This document shows, piece by piece, positions 1 through 6,484 of a DNA stretch of 6,569 nucleotides (its first letter is position 1; each line of letters starts with the position of its first letter). Where the stretch lies: NCBI GenBank assembly GCA_029934175.1, contig JAOZMT010000040.1:1-6569 (forward strand), read 5' to 3'. The notes under the pieces were generated by a model that made no database searches, was not told where the DNA came from, and was given only the letters and a program-made list of their open reading frames with translations. The stretch is from Victivallales bacterium. GTDB taxonomy: Bacteria; Verrucomicrobiota; Lentisphaeria; Victivallales; JAUVCU01. Position numbers and translations under genes: made by a program.

Positions 1-90
1 GAAAATCCTGTTATCCTGTCAAAATAATTGTTGGACGGCATTAAAAACAACGCCTGATTATTTAGATTAAAAATATCTATAATACATAAG
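1..90. other. Non-coding left edge downstream of the aminotransferase gene
   Basis: This short stretch lies past the stop codon of the minus-strand aminotransferase. It contains two copies of ATCCTGT (5-11 and 13-19, period 8), which read ACAGGAT on the minus strand. A plus-strand frame open from base 1 stops at 25-27 after eight codons (ENPVILSK), so it could be the tail of a gene to the left, but it is too short to judge. A minus-strand hairpin (37-54, six pairs including one G-U) lacks the U-tract of an intrinsic terminator. No convincing gene or terminator is visible. Confidence 0.5.
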
Positions 91-1215
91 TTAAACTAAA
101 AAATTTTCAATCACTGAAACAACGAATTCCCTTTGTTCATAATTTGTCTCAGGGAAAATAGGAATAGCTATAATTTCATCAGCTACTCTCTCACTAATTG
201 GACAATCGCCTTTTTTATAACCAAGTGCCTTAAAACATTCTTGCAAATGTAATGGAACAGGATAATATACATCACAACCGATATCTGAATCAATTAATGT
301 TTGCTTCAACTCATCGCGCTTTCCATTCTTAACAAGAATAGAAAATTGATTATAAATATGTCTAACATCATAATTAGCCATTTGTGGTAAAATAACTTCA
401 TTCTCTGTTAATTTACTATCTTTAAAGAGACTTCTATATTCTTCAGCATTAGCCTGTCTTTTTTCAGTTGCAGTATCTAAGGATTTTAATTTTATTGATA
501 AAATAGCAGCTTGAAGTGCATCTAATCTAAAATTTCCACCAATATATTTGTGAAAATATTTAGGCTCAGAACCATGATTACGGAATATTTTCAATAATTC
601 GTATTTTTCTTTGTCGTTAGTAGTAACAATTCCACCATCACCAAAAGCACCTAAGTTTTTACTTGGGAAAAATGAGAAACAACCATAATCACCAAGACTT
701 CCAATTCTTTTTCCTTTATATTCAGAACCTATTGATTGAGCAGCATCTTCGATTATAATTAAGTTGTTATCTTTTGCAATATCGTTAATAGCATCCATAT
801 CACATGATTGTCCAAAAAGTTGAACAGGTATAATGGCCTTAGTTTTAGAAGTTACTTTCTCTAATATTTGACTAGGATCAATATTAAATGTTTTTGGATC
901 GATATCAACAAAAACTGGAGTTGCTCCTACTCGTGCTATTGCACCGGCTGTAGCAAAAAAAGTAAAAGGAGTTGTAATGACTTCATCTCCAGCGCCAATT
1001 CCTTCTACCATTAGTGCAATAATTAATGCATCTGAACCAGAACTTACTCCACATGCATATTTAGTTCCACAGTATTCTGCTATTTCTGCTTCAAACTTCT
1101 CTACTTCTGGACCTAATATAAAATATTGAGAATCACATATTTCTTCGACTTTCTTAATTATTTCAGATTTTAAATTATTATATTGTGGTTTTAAATCAAG
1201 TAATGGAACTTTCAT
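91..1215 (-). CDS. DegT/DnrJ/EryC1/StrS family PLP-dependent sugar aminotransferase (WbpE-like)
   Basis: This 374-residue protein has the normal length of the family, which transfers an amino group from glutamate to a keto-sugar nucleotide in the cytoplasm. Visible motifs are the N-terminal PLLDLKPQY and the YFILGPEVEKFE segment. They are followed by a cofactor-phosphate loop SSGSDAL (58-64), EDAAQ (156-160, Asp157 facing the pyridine nitrogen) and SFFPSKNLGAFGDGG (181-195), where Lys186 should form the Schiff base with PLP. The C-terminal part keeps the FRLDALQAA and HYP/YYPVPLHLQ-type substrate segments. The sequence resembles Pseudomonas WbpE, which makes UDP-2,3-diamino sugars, but substrate cannot be assigned by eye because ArnB, FdtB and PseC relatives share these motifs. 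The start is supported by AGGAG at 1221-1225, five bases upstream of the ATG. It is transcribed away from rph. Its pathway partners are presumably to the left, outside the window. Confidence 0.95.
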   Translation of the reverse strand: MKVPLLDLKPQYNNLKSEIIKKVEEICDSQYFILGPEVEKFEAEIAEYCGTKYACGVSSGSDALIIALMVEGIGAGDEVITTPFTFFATAGAIARVGATPVFVDIDPKTFNIDPSQILEKVTSKTKAIIPVQLFGQSCDMDAINDIAKDNNLIIIEDAAQSIGSEYKGKRIGSLGDYGCFSFFPSKNLGAFGDGGIVTTNDKEKYELLKIFRNHGSEPKYFHKYIGGNFRLDALQAAILSIKLKSLDTATEKRQANAEEYRSLFKDSKLTENEVILPQMANYDVRHIYNQFSILVKNGKRDELKQTLIDSDIGCDVYYPVPLHLQECFKALGYKKGDCPISERVADEIIAIPIFPETNYEQREFVVSVIENFLV

Positions 1216-1257
1216 TGTAACTCCTGTTTTTAAATTTTTATTTTTAGAACTATAATA

Positions 1258-1285
1258 AATGTAACATAAATAAATAAAATTTCAA
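1258..1285 (-). promoter_or_regulatory. Candidate promoter of the aminotransferase gene
   Basis: On the minus strand, TTGAAA (1280-1285) is followed after 16 bases by TACATT (1258-1263), a four-of-six match to the sigma-70 -10 box. It lies 43 bp upstream of the start codon. The region is so AT-rich that chance matches are likely, so this is a suggestion only. Confidence 0.25.
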
Positions 1286-1325
1286 CAAATTTCTATTATT
1301 AATTATCAATAAATCTTGAAATTTG
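1286..1325. repeat. 8-bp inverted repeat in the divergent promoter region
   Basis: CAAATTTC (1286-1293) and GAAATTTG (1318-1325) are exact reverse complements separated by 24 bases. The right arm overlaps the candidate -35 box of rph (1316-1321), and the left arm abuts the candidate -35 box of the aminotransferase gene (1280-1285). This could be a paired operator, but each half-site is mostly A and T and may be chance. Confidence 0.25.
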
Positions 1326-1343
1326 CTATTTATGCAGTATCTT
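1316..1343 (+). promoter_or_regulatory. Candidate promoter of the rph-PHP unit
   Basis: TTGAAA (1316-1321) is followed after 16 bases by TATCTT (1338-1343), which is four of six to the -10 consensus and ends 40 bp upstream of the rph ATG. A second possible -10 box, TATTAT at 1353-1358, has no convincing -35 partner. A ribosome binding site AGGAG sits at 1373-1377, six bases before the ATG, and fixes that start. Confidence 0.3.
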
Positions 1344-1383
1344 AGTAAGAAATATTATTTTATAAAAAAAACAGGAGAGATTT

Positions 1384-2196
1384 ATGACAAGGTTCGATGG
1401 GAGAAAAGTAGATGAATTACGAAGAATGAAAGTAACTACAAATTATTTATCACATCCAGATGGTTCTGTGTTAGTTGAATTTGGAGGAACCAAAGTTATA
1501 TGCTCTGTTACATTGCAAAAAGGAGTTCCTGGGTGGATGCGCGCACAAAAAGTTCCTGGCGGATGGGTTACATCAGAATATGGTATGCTCCCAGCCTCAA
1601 CTCATAGTCGAGTAAATAGAGAAGCAACTCGTGGAAAGCAAAGTGGTAGAACAATGGAAATCCAGCGATTAATCGGAAGAAGTTTTAGGACGGTTATAGA
1701 TTTAAATGCTCTAGGAGCTAATACTGTATTTATTGACTGTGATGTTATAGATGCTGACGGAGGCACGCGTTGTGCAAGTATAACTGGAGCGTCAATTGCA
1801 TTGAATATTGCATTTAAAAAATTAGTTCAAAGAAAGGAAATTCCATCTTTTCCTATGAAAGAAAATGTTGCAGCTGTAAGTGTTGGAATATTAAAAGGTA
1901 TAGGAATTCTTGATTTGTGTTATGAAGAAGATTCACAAGCAGATGTTGATATGAATGTTGTGATGACTGAATCTGGAAAATTTATTGAGATTCAAGGGAC
2001 AGCTGAAGAAAATCCTTTCTCTTACGATGAAATGGAAAATATGTTAGCATTAGCAAAAACTGGATTTGAAACTATTTTCAAAGTGCAAAATAAAACAGTT
2101 GAAGCTAAGCCTAAAAATAAACCTGTCAAAAAGAAAGAGTTCAAGAAAAAAGAGATAGGAACACTTAAAAATGTTTTTGATGATGTGAAGATATAA
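1384..2196 (+). CDS. rph: Ribonuclease PH (tRNA nucleotidyltransferase), with a lysine-rich C-terminal tail
   Basis: RNase PH is a cytoplasmic phosphorolytic 3'-5' exoribonuclease, a ring-shaped hexamer in studied bacteria, that trims tRNA precursors and takes part in rRNA and RNA quality control. The match to E. coli RNase PH runs through almost the whole core: GSVLVEFG (27-34), SEYGMLP (64-70), GKQSGRTMEIQRLIGR (84-99), DCDVIDADGGTRCASITGA (118-136), AAVSVGI (163-169), EDSQADVDMNVVMTE (182-196) and QGTAEENPF (204-212). Phosphate-binding Arg89 and GTR127-129 are intact, and so are the conserved acidic residues Asp183 and Asp189 (equivalent to E. coli 178 and 184). The family is normally about 240 residues. 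Here 270 residues end in an extra segment of about 30 that is very rich in lysine (KKKEFKKKE at 249-257). AGGAG at 1373-1377 supports the start. The PHP gene follows after 8 bp, indicating cotranscription. Confidence 0.97.
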   Translation: MTRFDGRKVDELRRMKVTTNYLSHPDGSVLVEFGGTKVICSVTLQKGVPGWMRAQKVPGGWVTSEYGMLPASTHSRVNREATRGKQSGRTMEIQRLIGRSFRTVIDLNALGANTVFIDCDVIDADGGTRCASITGASIALNIAFKKLVQRKEIPSFPMKENVAAVSVGILKGIGILDLCYEEDSQADVDMNVVMTESGKFIEIQGTAEENPFSYDEMENMLALAKTGFETIFKVQNKTVEAKPKNKPVKKKEFKKKEIGTLKNVFDDVKI

Positions 2197-2204
2197 GGTT
2201 ACAA

Positions 2205-3056
2205 ATGAATTGTATAGATTTACATACTCACAGCACTGAATCCGATGGTTCATTTACCCCACAAGAACTTATAGATTTAGGGGTTGAAAATGAGCTTAAA
2301 GCAATTGCTTTAACTGATCATGATACAATGGCTGGTATTCCTAGTTTTATTCAGCAAGCAAAATATAAAAATATTATTCCAGTTGCAGGAGTTGAAATAT
2401 CTGTTGCTTTAAAAAATAAGGAAATACATATAGTAGGTTTATTTATAGATTATAAAAATCAAGAATTAATAGATTTGCTATGTGAAATTCGCAAAGAGAG
2501 AAATGTGAGAAATGTGCAAATTGTGGAAAAATTAAATAACCTTGGTTATGAAATTTCGATGCCTGAAATATTGAAAGTAGCAGGTGGAGATAGTATAGGA
2601 AGACCACATTTTGCTAAGATATTGTTAAATAAAGGATATTTTAATGAGCCTCAAGAAGTTTTTGATGAAGTTTTAAAGCGTGGACAACCAGGCTATAGTC
2701 ATAGGGTTCTGCCATCTCCAGAAGAGACAATTAAGATTATACATAATGCAGGAGGAGTTGCCATTTGGGCGCATCCTGTTTATCGGCAAAAAAATGCCCG
2801 TTCGTTCGTGCGTAATACGATTAAAAAATTGATAAAATTAGGGATTGATGGTATGGAAACATATTATTCTTCATTTACGGCTGATCAGCATAAAATGTTA
2901 ATGGAAATAGCAAATGAATATAATCTTCTTCACTCAGGTGGAAGTGATTTTCATGGAAGTAATCAACCACACATAAATCTTGCGAGTTGTGCAGGAAATT
3001 TTCAAGTCCCTTTTGAGTTATACGAAAAAATGATAGAAACTATCAAAAATACTTAA
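2205..3056 (+). CDS. PHP-domain phosphoesterase, YciV / RNase AM-like (5'-3' exoribonuclease or 3',5'-nucleoside bisphosphate phosphatase)
   Basis: This 283-residue protein is a trinuclear-metal PHP phosphoesterase. Metal ligands expected for the family are all visible: DLHTHS (5-10), SDG (13-15), TDHDT (37-41), Glu64 in GVEIS, His75 in EIHIVG, His135 in GRPHFA, His190 in WAHP, and Asp248/His250 in GSDFHG. Length and motif order, including EIHIVGL and the GSDFH close to the C-terminus, match E. coli YciV (293 residues). YciV hydrolyses 3',5'-bisphosphonucleotides such as pAp and has been described as RNase AM, which matures rRNA 5' ends. Which activity dominates here cannot be read from sequence, and a plain HisPPase-type PHP protein is less likely given the length. 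The start has only a weak AAGG (2195-2198) overlapping the rph stop codon, consistent with translation coupled to rph. The stop codon overlaps that of the convergent anti-sigma gene. Confidence 0.9.
   Translation: MNCIDLHTHSTESDGSFTPQELIDLGVENELKAIALTDHDTMAGIPSFIQQAKYKNIIPVAGVEISVALKNKEIHIVGLFIDYKNQELIDLLCEIRKERNVRNVQIVEKLNNLGYEISMPEILKVAGGDSIGRPHFAKILLNKGYFNEPQEVFDEVLKRGQPGYSHRVLPSPEETIKIIHNAGGVAIWAHPVYRQKNARSFVRNTIKKLIKLGIDGMETYYSSFTADQHKMLMEIANEYNLLHSGGSDFHGSNQPHINLASCAGNFQVPFELYEKMIETIKNT
3053..3056. other. Tail-to-tail gene overlap with both stop codons in one TTAA
   Basis: The plus-strand PHP gene stops with TAA at 3054-3056, and the minus-strand anti-sigma gene stops with TAA at 3053-3055 read in reverse. 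The self-complementary TTAA therefore serves both. No space is left for an intergenic terminator, and no GC-rich stem with a T-tract was seen in roughly 50 bp on either side. Confidence 0.9.
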
Positions 3057-4375
3057 CGAATATTTATAGCATATAAAGAACCGTTGTTTGTGTTTAAATA
3101 AGCAGAAGTTTCATCAATAATAATCTCATTACAAGAAGTATCTGATAATGATAAAGAATCTATTACTTTTCCTGAATTTGTATCCAAAGTCATCATTTGC
3201 TGCTTGTTTTTATCATTAATTAAATAAATTAAATCATCTTGATAAGCTAAGACACCACAGCCCCCCACTATTTCCGACCAAACAGAGGAACCTGTTAATT
3301 TATTGAACACTTGGAGAGTATTTGCTCTAACAAAAATATTATCTTTTACTATTTCAAAATTTGTTGCATAGTTCGCATTTCTTTCCCATTCTTTTTTTAA
3401 TGTTGAAAGATTGTAGCAAGTCAATTTACCTTGAGTTTTTAATGGTTTTGATAAAATATAAATTCTATCTTTACTTATATTTAAAACATTTCTAGAAAAT
3501 AATCCTGACTTTACAATAAGTTTTTTCTCGTTTTTTACTACTCCATCGTTTATATTTAATTCTAGAATCTTATTTCTTGTTGCGATAAATAAGCTCGAAC
3601 TTTTTACAACAGGAGTTGACAATAATCCATTTTCTTTAGATAATACTTTACTCCAATTTAGAGTTCCAGTAGTTGAGTCCAACGAAAAAAGTTGCTGTTT
3701 TTCGGTTAAATAAATCGCATTGTTTATAAGGGTAAGTTTTAAATTTCTTGAATATTTTTTTATTTTAGAACAATCAAATTCCCAAATGACATCTCCAGTT
3801 TTAGAGTTAATTGATAAAAGATTTATTTTATTATTACTAATTCCCCAAGAATAAATTTTATCTTTATCTGTAATAAAATCACCTATGACCTCAAAAGATG
3901 TTTTCCAAATTTCTTTTCCGTTGACCTTATCATAAGCAATAAGTATATTTTTGCTCGAATTTTTAATAACAATTTTATCATGACAAATAATAGGAGGAGC
4001 ATCTGTTTGTCCAAATAAATTAGTTTTCCATTTTATAGAAAGTTCAGAAGGTGAAATTTTATTTGTTTTATTATTCAGTAAAATAAACAAAGCTGCCATT
4101 ATAATAAAACTTGCAGCAAGTTTCATAATATTATTTTTTCTATATTTTATTTGCTTAAATTTCTGAATTTCTTTATTAACTTCTATAAAAGATTGACTAA
4201 TATCACAATTTTCATTTTTATTAAAATCTGCGATCTGTGCAACTTCTATTTGATTGATAATTTTAATGCAATTTACACAAGAAGATAAGTGTTCATAAAA
4301 TTCAATTGATTTTTTATCAGTATATTTTTCATTTTTCCACTTAGGAATTAAATTTTTAAATTCGTTACAATTCAT
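3053..4375 (-). CDS. Membrane-anchored anti-sigma factor: zinc-finger domain plus PQQ-like beta-propeller
   Basis: The 440-residue protein has three parts. Residues 1-45 form a short anti-sigma zinc-binding domain with the Cys-(25)-His-x3-Cys-x2-Cys pattern: Cys3, His29, Cys33, Cys36. A lysine/arginine-rich stretch (72-85) precedes one hydrophobic helix at about 84-100, so the N-terminus should be cytoplasmic and the rest outside the membrane. From about 113 on there is a PQQ-like propeller with seven DxxTGxxxW-type repeats near 147, 188, 231, 272, 320, 356 and 397. A leading strand (SIKWKTNLFG, 113-122) and a final strand (LYAINIR, 434-440) could close an eighth blade. The likely role, inferred from architecture and from the sigma gene one base upstream, is to hold that sigma factor inactive until the outer domain senses a signal. 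The ligand is unknown, and no enzymatic PQQ site is claimed. AGGAG at 4385-4389 supports the start, nine bases away. Confidence 0.85.
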   Translation of the reverse strand: MNCNEFKNLIPKWKNEKYTDKKSIEFYEHLSSCVNCIKIINQIEVAQIADFNKNENCDISQSFIEVNKEIQKFKQIKYRKNNIMKLAASFIIMAALFILLNNKTNKISPSELSIKWKTNLFGQTDAPPIICHDKIVIKNSSKNILIAYDKVNGKEIWKTSFEVIGDFITDKDKIYSWGISNNKINLLSINSKTGDVIWEFDCSKIKKYSRNLKLTLINNAIYLTEKQQLFSLDSTTGTLNWSKVLSKENGLLSTPVVKSSSLFIATRNKILELNINDGVVKNEKKLIVKSGLFSRNVLNISKDRIYILSKPLKTQGKLTCYNLSTLKKEWERNANYATNFEIVKDNIFVRANTLQVFNKLTGSSVWSEIVGGCGVLAYQDDLIYLINDKNKQQMMTLDTNSGKVIDSLSLSDTSCNEIIIDETSAYLNTNNGSLYAINIR

Positions 4376-4389
4376 ATCACATTACTCCT
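4376..4389 (-). promoter_or_regulatory. Coupled stop/start junction and ribosome binding site between sigma and anti-sigma genes
   Basis: The anti-sigma ribosome binding site AGGAG (4385-4389) lies inside the last codons of the sigma gene, whose TGA (4377-4379) is one base from the anti-sigma ATG (4373-4375). Translational coupling of this kind keeps sigma and anti-sigma in balanced amounts. The same motif also precedes the last sigma codon, an ATG at 4380-4382, but that start would give no product because TGA follows directly. Confidence 0.7.
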
Positions 4390-4907
4390 TTTTTTATTTT
4401 TTTTATTGCTCTCTGAGCTCTTTTTTTGATTGCTTCTGTAGAAATTCCTGTTTTTTCAGATATTTCTTTAAATGAAAATCCATCAATATAATGCAAGGTT
4501 AAGATTTTTTTATCATCATCTTTTACTACTGACAAATGTTCAATTAAATAATCTTGATTAATATCATTAGAATTATTATAGAGTATTGTTATTTCTTTAA
4601 TTTTATCATTATTCCTTAATTCTTTCCTTAAATAATCAATAGATATATTATTTATTATTTTATAAAACCAATTAGAAAATTTTAAGTTTAAATCAAATTT
4701 ATCTCGCTTTTGGACAACTTTAATGAATGCATCTTGAACTATATCTTCAGCATTTAAATAATTCCAAATTCTTTTTCTAACTATAGATAAGGCTATAGCA
4801 TAATATCGTTCCATTAAAACTTTAAAAATATTCTCATCCAATGTTTTACAAAACATTTTCATAAGTTCTTCATCTGAAATTTTATTTTCATCAAAATTCT
4901 TCAACAT
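4377..4907 (-). CDS. ECF-type RNA polymerase sigma factor (sigma-70 family)
   Basis: At 176 residues this has the usual ECF length and the two expected domains. Region 2 spans roughly 26-96, with the DIVQDAFIKV segment (55-64) for core polymerase contact and the FSNWFYKIINNISIDYLRK helix (77-95) for -10 recognition. Region 4 spans roughly 120-172, with a helix-turn-helix in FSFKEISEKTGISTEAIKKR (144-163). The N-terminal DEELMKMF resembles the start of many ECF factors, supporting the first ATG, although no Shine-Dalgarno sequence is visible before it. The start follows the nuclease stop by only 20 bp, so it may be read from an upstream transcript or from a promoter within the nuclease gene. 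TATATT at 4914-4919 could be a -10 box but has no good -35. The gene is markedly AT-rich (about 22% GC by hand count). It should direct polymerase to a small regulon, probably under control of the adjacent anti-sigma factor. Confidence 0.93.
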   Translation of the reverse strand: MLKNFDENKISDEELMKMFCKTLDENIFKVLMERYYAIALSIVRKRIWNYLNAEDIVQDAFIKVVQKRDKFDLNLKFSNWFYKIINNISIDYLRKELRNNDKIKEITILYNNSNDINQDYLIEHLSVVKDDDKKILTLHYIDGFSFKEISEKTGISTEAIKKRAQRAIKKIKKGVM

Positions 4908-4927
4908 ATTGTCAATATAATTTAAGT

Positions 4928-6481
4928 TTAGCGTTCTAAGACTTTCCAGTCATCTACATTACCTGCTTTGCTATCAAAATTTACGCCAACTAATACTAAT
5001 TCTTTTTTGTCAAGTAAGTATTTTTGATAATACTCTTTTTCTTTGATTTGATCAATTGCGACTTGTGCAGATTGATCTAACTTAAATTCAAAAATATAAA
5101 TTCTGTCTGCGGTTTCAACAACTGCATCCATTCGACCTTTATTTGTCTTAACTTCTGTTTTAACCCTAAATTTTAAGTTTGAAAAAACCAAATAAAAGAT
5201 TAGTTGATAACATTGTTCATCTTTATCTTGAATATCATAATCAATATTTGCATAATAAACTTTTAAGGCTTGTATGAAATTTTCAAGATTGTTTTCTAAC
5301 AATGAAGTATATAATTTATTAAAAACAACAGAAACTCTTGCTTTTGATTCTTTTGAATAATATCTAGCAACAGCTTTTATAAAAGACTCTCTAACTTCCC
5401 TATTTGGATAATCTAATGTAAATAAAGTCTCTTCAATATCATAACCTTTAATTGTTAAATATCCTGTTTGATATAATAGAGCTTCAATAGATAATGAATC
5501 AATTTCATAACTAGAAAAATCATCTTTGTAAAGTTCAATTCCTTCAATATTTTCAAAATTAAACTTATCTTTTTTCATTAAATTTATTAAAAAGGCTGGC
5601 GTTCCAGTTTCAATCCAATAATTATCTAATTCACAATTATCCATCGCATTTGTAAATGATACTGGATTATATAAAGATAAATCTTTTTTTGAAAACCGAA
5701 TACCATTATACATATCTTTTAATTTTGCGAGATATGCAGCTTGTGTTATTTCTAGTTCTTCAGCATTCTCCACAATCCATTCAGCAAAATATTTTTCACA
5801 TTCCTCTTGTGTAAATCCACAAATTCCTGCAAACTTTGGATCCATAGTTAAGTCTTTCAGATTATTCATATCTGAAAAAATAGAAACTTGTGTAAATTTA
5901 CTAACTCCTGTTATAAATGCAAAACGAATATATTCTTCATTTCCCTTTATCTCTCCATAAAAAGATTTTAATATACTTCTGATTTTTTCACATTTTTCTA
6001 ATTCTAAAATATTATCTAAAATTGGTTTATCATATTCATCAATCAAAATAACAACACCTGTATCGTCAGTTTTTAATGCTAATATTAATTCTTTTAGTTT
6101 TTCAGATGAACTACTTTTCTTTAGAGTTAAATTATATCTTTCTGCAATATCATCTAGTTCTCCAGATAATCTCATATCATAATTCTCTGCACTATCAGCT
6201 CTAATTGTATTCATAGATATATGTATTATTGGATATTGTTTCCAATCATAAGGTTTATCATAAATATATTGATCTACAAAACTCTCTTTTTTTCCTTGAA
6301 ATATTGCACGAAGCGCAGACAAAGTCATCGATTTACCAAATCGGCGTGGTCGGGATAAAAAGAATTGTCCATCTGAGACTGATATTAATTTATATAAATA
6401 ATCTGTTTTATCTACATACATTACATTTTGAGCGATAATTTGTTCATAAGTTGATTTACTTGTATTTAATTCTTTTCTCAT
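4928..6481 (-). CDS. AAA-ATPase-like / PD-(D/E)XK nuclease family protein (DUF1703-type)
   Basis: This 517-residue protein has the two-part architecture of a widespread family with no firm function. The N-terminal ATPase-like domain opens with a VDKT segment (23-26), followed by a Walker A-like RPRRFGKS (44-51) and a Walker B-like VILIDEYDKP (144-153), then ITGVSKFTQVSIFSDMNNL (190-208) with CGFT (221-224). The C-terminal domain carries a PD-(D/E)XK nuclease core: Asp452 in GRMDAVV, Glu465-x-Lys467 in IFEFKL, and a following QIKEKEYYQKY (478-488). Length and motifs are complete, so it is probably functional. AGGAG (6488-6492) lies six bases before the ATG, inside the end of the upstream paralogous gene, which stops 3 bp away. 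The family is often present in many copies per genome. A nuclease role in mobile-element or defence biology is sometimes supposed but is not shown here. Confidence 0.92.
   Translation of the reverse strand: MRKELNTSKSTYEQIIAQNVMYVDKTDYLYKLISVSDGQFFLSRPRRFGKSMTLSALRAIFQGKKESFVDQYIYDKPYDWKQYPIIHISMNTIRADSAENYDMRLSGELDDIAERYNLTLKKSSSSEKLKELILALKTDDTGVVILIDEYDKPILDNILELEKCEKIRSILKSFYGEIKGNEEYIRFAFITGVSKFTQVSIFSDMNNLKDLTMDPKFAGICGFTQEECEKYFAEWIVENAEELEITQAAYLAKLKDMYNGIRFSKKDLSLYNPVSFTNAMDNCELDNYWIETGTPAFLINLMKKDKFNFENIEGIELYKDDFSSYEIDSLSIEALLYQTGYLTIKGYDIEETLFTLDYPNREVRESFIKAVARYYSKESKARVSVVFNKLYTSLLENNLENFIQALKVYYANIDYDIQDKDEQCYQLIFYLVFSNLKFRVKTEVKTNKGRMDAVVETADRIYIFEFKLDQSAQVAIDQIKEKEYYQKYLLDKKELVLVGVNFDSKAGNVDDWKVLER
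4946..5000. repeat. Left copy of a direct repeat of at least 55 bp (3' end of nuclease gene)
   Basis: This segment encodes residues 495-512 of the complete nuclease and is identical base for base to 6515-6569, at an offset of 1569 bp. Identity stops immediately on the left side (4945 is t, 6514 is c). The right limit is unknown because the second copy reaches the window edge. Confidence 0.95.
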
Positions 6482-6484
6482 AAT

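Noticed and set aside
37..54. Hairpin downstream of the aminotransferase gene as an intrinsic terminator
   Set aside because: The minus-strand stem is six pairs with one G-U, but the bases after it are not a U-tract. A second stem (63-79) is only five mostly A-T pairs.
2050..2253. Minus-strand open frame of 67 codons
   Set aside because: It lies opposite the rph tail and the start of the PHP gene, has no recognisable motif, and its phenylalanine/leucine-rich product is what antisense to a lysine-rich region gives.
4382..4393. 12-base identity (AAAAAGGAGTAA on the minus strand) shared with 6485-6496
   Set aside because: Both are strong ribosome binding sites ahead of a gene, and the match is explained by shared function rather than by a repeat element.
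4910..4915. Perfect TTGACA -35 box on the minus strand just before the sigma ATG
   Set aside because: It lies only two bases from the start codon, so a promoter using it would begin transcription inside the sigma gene. No suitable -10 box gives a better start.
6229..6438. Plus-strand open frame of 69 codons
   Set aside because: It is entirely antisense to the conserved ATPase domain of the nuclease gene, with no motif and no family resemblance.
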